A stretch of DNA of 13,487 nt, taken from Thermoguttaceae bacterium. Its GTDB lineage: Bacteria; Planctomycetota; Planctomycetia; Pirellulales; Thermoguttaceae. Both the position numbers and the translations under genes were made by a program. Below the pieces are notes generated by a model, which ran no database searches, had not been told where the DNA came from, and saw only the letters and a program-made list of their open reading frames with translations. This document shows positions 1 through 5,811 of this stretch, piece after piece. The DNA lies in NCBI GenBank assembly GCA_017454585.1, contig JAFTCU010000292.1, forward strand, positions 1-13,487, given 5' to 3'. Numbering within the stretch: position 1 is the stretch's first letter; the number at the start of each line of letters is the position of its first letter.

Positions 1-144
1 CGGGTCGTTGAAGAGCTTGACGAACGCGGGGACGTGTGACGTATCGGTCCCGATGATGCCGAGCCGGAACACGCCGTCCGCCCGGGCTGACGCAGAGACA
101 AAGAGGAAAGAAACGAACAAAAGGGGAAGGATGAAGTGTTTCAT
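1..144 (-). CDS. Secreted Gfo/Idh/MocA-like oxidoreductase, 5' fragment
   Basis: Only the first 48 codons are inside the window; the gene runs off the left edge and the frame is open to base 1. The ATG is at 144 on the minus strand, with a weak AGG about 6 nt upstream. The N-terminus is a Sec signal peptide: MKH, then a hydrophobic run (FILPLLFVSFLFV), then SASARA as a likely signal peptidase site. The mature part begins VFRLGIIGTDTSHVPAFVKL, which reads as the first beta-strand, glycine turn and helix of a Rossmann fold. The 'GIIG-DTSH--AF-KL-ND' pattern is one I associate with planctomycete Gfo/Idh/MocA-family proteins. The nucleotide-binding and catalytic regions lie outside, so the family call is moderate and the substrate unknown. 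A consensus-perfect promoter lies upstream at 232-260. Confidence 0.6.
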   Translation of the reverse strand, partial: MKHFILPLLFVSFLFVSASARADGVFRLGIIGTDTSHVPAFVKLFNDP

Positions 145-231
145 GATGGACCTGAAAGGTTAAAGGAAGTGGGAAGGATAAAATGCGGTTCCGGACCGCC
201 CTTCGATGAAAAGCGCCCGGCCCAAAATGAT

Positions 232-260
232 ATTATAATACAGGAAAAACCCGCTGTCAA
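232..260 (-). promoter_or_regulatory. Consensus sigma70 promoter for the left-edge gene
   Basis: On the minus strand TTGACA (255-260) is separated by exactly 17 bp from TATAAT (232-237). Both hexamers match the sigma70 consensus perfectly. Transcription would start near 225, giving a leader of about 80 nt before the ATG at 144. That leader can form a small GC hairpin (GCGGT 185-189 with ACCGC 195-199). The DNA upstream of the -35 box is AT-rich and repetitive (272-302) and could act as an UP-like element. Confidence 0.8.
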
Positions 261-271
261 GGGGACGGACC

Positions 272-302
272 AATTATGAATCAAGAATTATGAATTATGA
301 AT
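272..302. repeat. Three copies of AATTATGAAT
   Basis: AATTATGAAT occurs at 272-281, 286-295 and 293-302; the last two overlap by three bases, and CAAG separates the first from the second. It is a simple direct repeat just upstream of the -35 box of the minus-strand promoter at 232-260. It may be a low-complexity intergenic repeat or AT-rich promoter DNA. The rest of the 145-628 gap holds no convincing gene or RNA. Confidence 0.6.
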
Positions 303-504
303 TTGGGACGACGCAGCCGCGGCACCTGTTTGAATGCAGACACTTGGGTCTCATGATTTCCTGAACATTGCGACACGATCGACCCCTTCATTTTATCCCG
401 AATTTTGAGGCCGTTCAAGAGGGGCTTCGTCAAAAATCCCTAAGATTTCACACCGGGCGGCGCTCCGAAGAAGTCAAGGTCCCCGCAGACCGCAGATTTT
501 CACC

Positions 505-546
505 AAAAATCCCCAAAAATCCCAAGAAAATCCCGAAACAAATCCC
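505..546. repeat. Phased AAATCCC repeats upstream of the PEP-CTERM gene
   Basis: AAATCCC occurs at 507-513, 517-523, 528-534 and 540-546. The start-to-start distances are 10, 11 and 12 bp, close to one helical turn, so the short A-tracts lie on roughly the same face of the DNA. The array ends about 12 bp before the candidate -35 box at 558. It may bend the promoter region or bind a protein in register; no function is proven. Confidence 0.5.
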
Positions 547-557
547 CCCTCCCCCTG

Positions 558-584
558 TTGTAAATCAGGGAAAAAGGGTAAAAT
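558..584 (+). promoter_or_regulatory. Weak candidate promoter for the PEP-CTERM/isomerase pair
   Basis: TTGTAA (558-563) and TAAAAT (579-584) are separated by 15 bp, a short spacing for sigma70. AATAAT (582-587) is an alternative -10 with 18 bp. The start codon follows at 629 behind AAAAAGGAAAAG. This is the best promoter-like site I could see in the 484-bp gap, but it is not strong. Confidence 0.35.
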
Positions 585-628
585 AATAAAATGGAGATTT
601 ATGGCTTGCTTTTAAAAAGGAAAAGATC

Positions 629-2872
629 ATGTTTCGATCCAGCTTTTTTTCGTTCCTGTTCGTTTGTGCCCTGCTCGTTCCACAAATGACGCTGGAAGCC
701 GCGATCACCATCGGCAGAGGTTCACGGAATTCTTACGGAAACGCCTATAATATTCCGGCGGACGATTTCATCATCGAGTCCGGCGGCTGCTTCCATTCCA
801 TTCCCTCTTCTATCGTCGAGGAAAATGTAAACCGATACATCAAGAATAATTTCCAGATCGCCGGTCCAGGATTCCTCCTCGGCAATGGTACTCAGGAAAC
901 CTCCGGCGCCATCCGCGTCTGCAGCGGCGTGACGGACGCTGCGCTTCTGGTGAACACGTGGTTCGGCGGGACCATCACGATCACGGCCGACGCGACCATC
1001 GGGATCGCCCAGCTCGCGGCCGTCAAGGACACGTACCTGACGAATCTCGCCGCCTCTGAGTCTGCCGCGGGAACCGCCCGCCTGACGCTCCGCGCCTCCG
1101 ACTCGAGCGACACGTTTTTCATCGTCGCAAACAACGACTCGTTCACCAACCCGATCACGATCGCGGGCAATGGCCGCACGCAGATCGGCAAGATCTCGGA
1201 CACTTCCGTGACTGTTTACGACCAGGATTCCAACCCCTCGACCCGGCTGGCAGCCCAAACATTTAATTTCGACGGCTCGGCAGGATCGCTCGGCTCCGGC
1301 GCGATCAGCATTGAAGGAAACTCCAGCCTGATTTTTGAACGGACCGGGAACGTGACCATCGCGAATACGATCAGCGGAACTGGCAGCCTTTCCTTCAAAG
1401 GCGACGCGGTTTACACGTTCTCCGCCGCCAGTGCCCTGACCGGTCTTTCCGGCACCAACTCGAAACCGATTGAGATCGGCGAGAACGCAACGGTTCGGGT
1501 TTACGGCTCGAACACGCAATCCTCCTCCAGCCAGAAATTCACCGGCTCTGGAACGCTCATCGTCGGGTACGATCCCACTTCTTCATCGATCCAAGGCTAC
1601 TCCGCAATCGCGGGTTTTTCCAACTTCACGGGCCGGCTCCTCCTTGCCGACGGCTACCGCTGGAACCCCGGGACGGGTTTTTCCGCCCCTTACTCCCTCG
1701 GGACGAAAGAAGGGGGCCAGATGTGGCTCACAAGCTCCGGAAATTACGATCTGACGCTCTACCTCGAAGGAATGGGCAAGCAAGGGGTGGAAGCGTTCGG
1801 CGCGATTCGCATGACCGGCCAGTATAACGGCTCGGAAATGACCAACCTCGACGGCACGGTGTACCTGACGGGCGACACTAGGGTCAGTGCCGCGAACTAT
1901 TCCGGGATTTCCGGCCAAGCCTACAATCTGGGGATGATCTCCGCCAAAATTCTCAGCGAGGACACGTCGAACAAAGCCCCACTGCGCATTTGCGGCCTGG
2001 GCTTCCCCGTGCATGCCCCTTCGAGTTACACCCAAATGGCGCTGACGTCCTCCGAAAATGACTACGGCAAAACCTTCATCGAGGGGCGCGGAATTGTGCA
2101 GATCGGTTTCAACGGAACGATCAACGGCACACAATATAACGGCACGACCGGCGTTTTAGGCTCCGGTGACGTGGTTTTCACGGCTGTCGATGGGACGACC
2201 GCCACCGCTTCCGACCTGGGCGGGAAGGTGATTTTCGCCCGCTCGAACGACTACGCCATCGCGAACGCCTTCCAGGGGGCGGGAGCGATCGACTTCACCG
2301 CGGGCGGGAACTACTCGCTGACGGACACGAACGCCCTGACCGATTTCACCGGCCTGCTGACCGTTGCGGATGGGGCCACGCTGACGCTCGCAGATCAGAC
2401 CGTCCCGGCAGACGTTTCCTTCGCGCTGAACGGCGGGACGCTTCTGGGAGGCGCGACGATCCAGGGCGCGGTGACGACCGGCTCCGCCAGCGCCGTCGGT
2501 ACCGGCCTGACCTTTGCGCAGGACCTCCTGATCAACGGGGCGTTCCTCGCTGACCTGAGCGATGCGACCGGCCCGCTGCTCACTTCGGCCGGGGATCTTG
2601 AACTGGTGGACGGCGCCGCGATCCACTTTATGAACGAGGAGGGGTTCAGCACCGGCGACACCGTCGTTTTGATGCAGGGGAACGCCGCGAGTTTCTCGAA
2701 TCTGGATCTGGACTCGCTTCTGATCGAGAGTTCTCTGCCGTGGATGCTGAGCCTGACCCCAGCTGAAGGGGCGATGCTCCTGACCGCACAGGTGCAGCTC
2801 CCCGAGCCGTCTTCAATGGTACTTGCCCTGCTTTGCATTGCAGGTTTGTTTGTTTTTCGTAAGAATTTTTAG
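629..2872 (+). CDS. PEP-CTERM surface protein with beta-strand repeats
   Basis: A 747-aa secreted protein. Residues 1 to about 24 are a Sec signal peptide: MFRSS, a hydrophobic core (FFSFLFVCALLV), then a probable cut near TLEA/AITI. The body is rich in Gly, Thr, Ser and Asn with recurring short beta-strand units such as 'GSGAISIEGNSSLIFE' and 'ISGTGSLSFKG', resembling the autotransporter-associated beta-strand repeat that forms beta-solenoids. The C-terminus is a PEP-CTERM signal: LPEPSS at 724-729, a hydrophobic helix, then RKNF. In this system exosortase recognises the PEP motif and the protein is processed at the envelope; no exosortase is in the window. AGG at 618-620 serves as RBS, 8 nt before the ATG. 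The gene for the Tat/RpiB-like protein starts 13 nt after the stop, so the two are probably co-transcribed. Ligand and exact role are unknown. Confidence 0.85.
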   Translation: MFRSSFFSFLFVCALLVPQMTLEAAITIGRGSRNSYGNAYNIPADDFIIESGGCFHSIPSSIVEENVNRYIKNNFQIAGPGFLLGNGTQETSGAIRVCSGVTDAALLVNTWFGGTITITADATIGIAQLAAVKDTYLTNLAASESAAGTARLTLRASDSSDTFFIVANNDSFTNPITIAGNGRTQIGKISDTSVTVYDQDSNPSTRLAAQTFNFDGSAGSLGSGAISIEGNSSLIFERTGNVTIANTISGTGSLSFKGDAVYTFSAASALTGLSGTNSKPIEIGENATVRVYGSNTQSSSSQKFTGSGTLIVGYDPTSSSIQGYSAIAGFSNFTGRLLLADGYRWNPGTGFSAPYSLGTKEGGQMWLTSSGNYDLTLYLEGMGKQGVEAFGAIRMTGQYNGSEMTNLDGTVYLTGDTRVSAANYSGISGQAYNLGMISAKILSEDTSNKAPLRICGLGFPVHAPSSYTQMALTSSENDYGKTFIEGRGIVQIGFNGTINGTQYNGTTGVLGSGDVVFTAVDGTTATASDLGGKVIFARSNDYAIANAFQGAGAIDFTAGGNYSLTDTNALTDFTGLLTVADGATLTLADQTVPADVSFALNGGTLLGGATIQGAVTTGSASAVGTGLTFAQDLLINGAFLADLSDATGPLLTSAGDLELVDGAAIHFMNEEGFSTGDTVVLMQGNAASFSNLDLDSLLIESSLPWMLSLTPAEGAMLLTAQVQLPEPSSMVLALLCIAGLFVFRKNF

Positions 2873-2885
2873 AAAGGAAGAACTC

Positions 2886-3479
2886 ATGGATCGTCGTGAA
2901 TTTCTTCAGTCGGCAGCAACCGCCGCGGCGGCTGGCGCTCTTGTGACGGGCGCAGTGACTGCGGCTTCCGCCGAAACCGTTTCCAATCCACTTGAATCCA
3001 AAGAGGAGAAAAAAATGAAAAAAATCATCATGGCCGCTGATCCGTTTGCCGTTGCTCTGAAAGACGCCGTGAAGGCGGACCTCATCGCGAAGGGTTACGA
3101 AGTCGAAGACGTTGGCTCGCAGAAGGGCCAGGACATTGCGTACTTCGACTGCGCTCCGGTCGCCTGCAAGAAGCTCCAGGCCGACCCGACCGCCCGTGGT
3201 ATCCTGTTCTGCGGGACGGGCATGGGGATGAGCATCGTCGCGAACCGCTTCGCCGGGATCCACGCCTCGGTGGTGGAATCGGTCTTTGCGGCCAAAATGT
3301 GCCGGGTGATCAACAATGCGAACGTGCTTTGCCTTGGCGCGATGATTTGGGGCGAGTGGATGGCGAAAGAAGCCGTGAACACGTTCCTGACGACGGAATT
3401 CACGAAGGCGGACGGTTTCGAGCCGCTCGAAGGTTTCCTCCAGGACGCATTCAAAAAAGTCAACGCGATCAAGGACTGA
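2886..3479 (+). CDS. Tat-signal RpiB/LacAB-family isomerase-like protein
   Basis: A 197-aa protein made of two parts. Residues 1-29 are a Tat signal (DRREFLQ, an Ala-rich hydrophobic stretch, ASA before the likely cut). After an acidic/lysine linker (ESKEEKK), residues 44-197 form a complete RpiB-like domain of the usual ~150 aa. Counting from Met44, the residue matching E. coli RpiB Cys66 is Cys109 in 'LFCGTGMGMS', and Thr111 matches Thr68. Other active-site positions differ: His10 is Pro53, His99 is Ile142 ('RVINNANVL'), and the C-terminal Arg133, His134 and Arg137 have become Asp, Gly and Pro. RpiB interconverts ribose- and ribulose-5-phosphate; these losses suggest another, perhaps non-phosphorylated, substrate. 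The start at 2886 is preceded by AGAAAGGAAG and begins the Tat motif. A second in-frame start lies at 3015. It follows the PEP-CTERM gene by 13 nt. Confidence 0.8.
   Translation: MDRREFLQSAATAAAAGALVTGAVTAASAETVSNPLESKEEKKMKKIIMAADPFAVALKDAVKADLIAKGYEVEDVGSQKGQDIAYFDCAPVACKKLQADPTARGILFCGTGMGMSIVANRFAGIHASVVESVFAAKMCRVINNANVLCLGAMIWGEWMAKEAVNTFLTTEFTKADGFEPLEGFLQDAFKKVNAIKD
3001..3017 (+). promoter_or_regulatory. Internal Shine-Dalgarno and ATG inside the isomerase gene
   Basis: AGGAG at 3004-3008 lies 6 nt before an in-frame ATG at 3015-3017 (codon 44). This second start marks exactly the beginning of the RpiB core (MKKIIMAAD), aligned residue for residue with E. coli RpiB (MKKIAFGCD). Use of this site would produce a 154-aa protein without the Tat signal. 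The purine run also encodes the Glu/Lys linker, so it could be coincidental. Confidence 0.55.
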
Positions 3480-3620
3480 GTTCCTCCTCAGACGTTTTAG
3501 TACTCAAACATTAATGCCGTGGCTGAACACCCAACCGAGTCAATTTTGTGGGGAAGACGCTTGTACGTTGTCTATGTAAGGCGGTAAATGGAGGCCGGAG
3601 GCCGGAATTACGCACCGGAT

Positions 3621-3690
3621 GGGGGTGAATGTTGAGTTTACGAAACTCCCCCAGTCTCGCTGCGCTCGATAGCCCCCTCAATGAGGGGGC
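3621..3690. repeat. Paired-hairpin intergenic repeat element
   Basis: The element lies in the 255-bp gap between two convergent genes. It has GGGGG (3621-3625), then GAGTTT/AAACTC (3634-3639 and 3643-3648, loop ACG) followed by a C run, then GCCCCCTC/GAGGGGGC (3672-3679 and 3683-3690, loop AAT). Neither stem is followed by a T-run on either strand, so it is not a standard intrinsic terminator. The form is that of a dispersed intergenic hairpin repeat. The remainder of the gap (3480-3600) shows nothing I can name. Confidence 0.5.
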
Positions 3691-3699
3691 CTTGAAAAT

Positions 3700-3721
3700 G
3701 ACGCTGGAATCATCGTCTCCG
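3700..3721. repeat. 22-nt dispersed repeat, copy 1
   Basis: GACGCTGGAATCATCGTC plus four more bases (TCCG). It matches 9090-9111 at 20 of 22 positions. Both copies lie within about 40 nt beyond the stop codon of a minus-strand gene and both are preceded by TTGAAAAT. Each can fold into a short imperfect hairpin (GACG-TG with CA-CGTC). Confidence 0.55.
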
Positions 3722-3734
3722 CAGTCGATTTCCA

Positions 3735-5126
3735 TTAATCGATTTTCGGCAGTTCAAACCCGGCGCGCTGTTTGCGCGAGAAGAAGCTCTGCGCCTGCGG
3801 GTCGTTCACGAACTGCTCCTTGGTGGGATCCCATTCGAGCGGGCGGTTCAGGCGGCACGCCAGGTTGCAAATGTGGCAAACCGTCATGGACTGCACATTA
3901 TCACGGGCGTCGGCGATGGGACGGCCCCCTTCGCGCACACAGTCGAAGAAGTTCGCGGCGTGCCCGTGGAACGGCTTGCCGTGATTCAGCTCTTTGTAAT
4001 CGTCCTCGGTGAATTTCTTCCACTCGCCCTCTTCGTAAGGTTTTCCGGCAATACGCGCACGGTTCACGTGGATCTTCCCTTTGGTTCCCTCGATGAGGAT
4101 CCCATTCCCGTCTTTTCCTTCGTCATAGAGGTGGAATTCCAGGCCGTCGGGGAATTTCATATCGATTTTGAAATCGACCGGCGTGTTGAAGAGGTTCTGC
4201 TTCACCGGGTAGCCGTCCTTGTATTCGGTCATGAAGGAAACATCATGCGGGACGTACGAAACCGGCATTTCTTCGGGCTTCTGGCGGTCCAGGATGAAGA
4301 GGGCGCAGTCGATGTGGTGCGCGCCCCAGTCCGTGATTTTACCGCCCGAGTACTGGAACCACCAGCGGAACGTGATGTGGCCGTTGCTCCAGTGCGGGAT
4401 CGGGTAGTTCGTCCACGGGCTTTCATTATCCGGCGAGGCCAAATATTCCGTGTACGGCGCCTGACCGAGCCACGTGTTCCAGTCGAGCGAATCGGGCAGC
4501 TCGCGGGGGTTGAGTTCCGGCGACGTGCGGCCGTGGTCGATGAGGCACGTCACGCGCGTGATCTCGCCCAAAAGCCCCTTCCGGACCATCAGAGCGGCCG
4601 TCGCGAACTCGTTCTTCTGAGAGCGCTGCTGGGTCCAGACCTGAAAAACTTTCCCGTATTTGTTCACGGCGTTGCGGATGAGCTGGTTTTCTTCGAGCGT
4701 CAGCGTCAGCGGCTTCTGGCACATCACGTGCTTGCCGGACTGAAGGGCCTCGACGGAGATTTTCGTGTGCCAGTGATCCGGAGTCGCCACGCCGACCGCG
4801 TCGATGTCCGTGCGGTCCAGGATCCTGCGGTACTCGGTGGTCGTGAACGGTTCCTCCACCTTTCCATCGACTTTGCGCCCCAGCTTGGCGTTGATGGCGC
4901 GGGCCAGTCCGTATTTCGTATCGACGTCGCAAAGAGCCACCAGGTCGGACTGCCCGTTAAATTCCCCCGCGTTGCCAAGCCCCTGCATTCCCAGTCCCAC
5001 GAAGGCGGTGCGGATCCGTTCGGAGACCGACTGACCGAAAGCCGGGCGGGCAATATACTGCGGCATGAAGGAAGCGAGAGAAAGGGCCGCGCTGGCCTTG
5101 AGGAAATTACGACGGGAAAGATTCAT
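3735..5126 (-). CDS. Tat-exported Gfo/Idh/MocA-family oxidoreductase
   Basis: A 463-aa protein, within the usual length of exported members of this family. The N-terminus has a Tat signal (SRRNFLK at 4-10, hydrophobic stretch, cut probably near AFG/QS at 29-33). The dinucleotide-binding Rossmann domain follows: GLGMQG at 44-49, the 'CDVD' end of the second strand at 66-69, TPDHWH at 115-120. The catalytic lysine motif is CQKP (136-139; Lys138), where EKP is more usual. In the C-terminal domain, GGKITDWGAHHID (261-273) carries the conserved Asp/His residues. Family members are NAD(P)-dependent sugar dehydrogenases or glycosidases working by redox chemistry; the substrate cannot be read from sequence. 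The start has AGGAG (5135-5139) 8 nt upstream and a promoter at 5232-5259. The stop faces the isomerase gene across 255 bp. Confidence 0.9.
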   Translation of the reverse strand: MNLSRRNFLKASAALSLASFMPQYIARPAFGQSVSERIRTAFVGLGMQGLGNAGEFNGQSDLVALCDVDTKYGLARAINAKLGRKVDGKVEEPFTTTEYRRILDRTDIDAVGVATPDHWHTKISVEALQSGKHVMCQKPLTLTLEENQLIRNAVNKYGKVFQVWTQQRSQKNEFATAALMVRKGLLGEITRVTCLIDHGRTSPELNPRELPDSLDWNTWLGQAPYTEYLASPDNESPWTNYPIPHWSNGHITFRWWFQYSGGKITDWGAHHIDCALFILDRQKPEEMPVSYVPHDVSFMTEYKDGYPVKQNLFNTPVDFKIDMKFPDGLEFHLYDEGKDGNGILIEGTKGKIHVNRARIAGKPYEEGEWKKFTEDDYKELNHGKPFHGHAANFFDCVREGGRPIADARDNVQSMTVCHICNLACRLNRPLEWDPTKEQFVNDPQAQSFFSRKQRAGFELPKID

Positions 5127-5134
5127 GATTCAAT

Positions 5135-5139
5135 CTCCT
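5135..5139 (-). promoter_or_regulatory. RBS of the Gfo/Idh/MocA gene
   Basis: AGGAG on the minus strand, 8 nt before the ATG at 5126. It fixes the start ahead of the Tat motif. Confidence 0.75.
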
Positions 5140-5231
5140 GTTTCAGGTTGGAAATGTGAAATGTGGGCGGGACGGGCAAGTGAGGCCAAAAGTCTCTGGG
5201 ACCAAATTCGCCCCACACCTTTATATTTATC

Positions 5232-5259
5232 ATTCTACACGAAAAACGGATTTCGTCAA
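5232..5259 (-). promoter_or_regulatory. Promoter of the Gfo/Idh/MocA gene
   Basis: On the minus strand TTGACG (5254-5259) and TAGAAT (5232-5237) are 16 bp apart, a good sigma70-type site. The -35 box overlaps the stop codon of the MGMT gene (5256-5258). Transcription would start near 5225, leaving a leader of about 100 nt. The oxidoreductase can therefore be expressed independently of the MGMT gene upstream. Confidence 0.65.
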
Positions 5260-5732
5260 GGTTTTTTTCCCGCAAATCGTTCTTTTTTTTCCGCAAGAGT
5301 GTATTCCAGGTCAAGCAGGAAACGTTTCACTTCAACGCCGGCAGCGTAGCCGGTCAGAGAGCCGTCAGACCCGATGACCCGGTGGCAGGGGATGAAGATC
5401 GCCAACGGATTGCGGTGATTGGCCATTCCAACCGCCCGCGAGGCCGAAGGCTGGCCGATCCTGCGAGCCAGTTCACCGTAAGAAATCGTCGTTCCGTAAG
5501 GTATTTTTTGGAGCTCAGCCCAGACTTTCCGCTGGAATGGTGTACCGATTGGGTTCAGTGGAAGGTCAAACGCCTGGCGTTTCCCGCTAAAGTATTCGTC
5601 CAGTTCACAGGCCGCCTGAGTCAGAAAGGATGTTTCAGGAGAATCATTTCCCTCGGCCGAAAAAGACGCAGAAACCAGAAACCCGTTGGATTCACGAAGA
5701 AAAATGGGACCAACTGGGGACGAATAAACCAT
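5256..5732 (-). CDS. ogt: Methylated-DNA-protein cysteine methyltransferase
   Basis: A suicide DNA-repair enzyme that moves the alkyl group from O6-alkylguanine (and O4-alkylthymine) to its own cysteine. The translated 158-aa protein has the small N-terminal domain (starting MVYSSPVGPIFL) and the catalytic domain beginning at GTPFQRKVW (63-71). Signature residues: YGELARRIG (85-93), the arginine finger in SRAVG (98-102), the Asn hinge in MANHRNP (103-109), and the active site IPCHRVIG (114-121) with Cys116. There is no fused AraC/Ada domain, so it is Ogt/MGMT type. The start is uncertain: ATG at 5732 fits the family N-terminus; an in-frame TTG at 5753 would add seven residues, and neither has a clear RBS. 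It lies downstream of the kinase gene on the same strand, separated by a 10-bp inverted repeat. Confidence 0.88.
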   Translation of the reverse strand: MVYSSPVGPIFLRESNGFLVSASFSAEGNDSPETSFLTQAACELDEYFSGKRQAFDLPLNPIGTPFQRKVWAELQKIPYGTTISYGELARRIGQPSASRAVGMANHRNPLAIFIPCHRVIGSDGSLTGYAAGVEVKRFLLDLEYTLAEKKERFAGKKP

Positions 5733-5765
5733 GAAATCGTAAGGACCAGACAAAAATATGAATCG

Positions 5766-5796
5766 GTCATGGGAGAAAATAATGCACTCCCATGAC
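5766..5796 (-). repeat. Perfect 10-bp inverted repeat between kinase and MGMT genes
   Basis: GTCATGGGAG (5766-5775) and CTCCCATGAC (5787-5796) are perfect complements with an 11-nt loop. The element sits 15 nt after the kinase stop and about 33 nt before the MGMT ATG. As RNA it would form a stable hairpin. A T-run (ATTTTT) follows only after about 8 nt, so it is a weak terminator at best. An operator or an RNA processing/attenuation hairpin is possible. Confidence 0.55.
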
Positions 5797-5811
5797 GCGA
5801 GCGAAAGATCA

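Noticed and set aside
368..586. Open frame of 72 codons with a TTG start upstream of the PEP-CTERM gene
   Set aside because: No RBS, low-complexity Lys/Pro composition made by the AAATCCC repeats, and no recognisable motif; it overlaps the candidate promoter.
722..1519. 265-codon open frame on the minus strand
   Set aside because: Antisense shadow of the PEP-CTERM gene; no RBS or family features.
3672..3690. GCCCCCTC/GAGGGGGC hairpin as the shared terminator of the convergent genes
   Set aside because: No T-run follows the stem on either strand; treated as a repeat element instead.
3873..5159. 428-codon open frame on the plus strand
   Set aside because: Lies opposite the clear Gfo/Idh/MocA gene; its composition (many Arg, Val, His) is typical of the antisense of a GC-rich gene and it has no domain motif.
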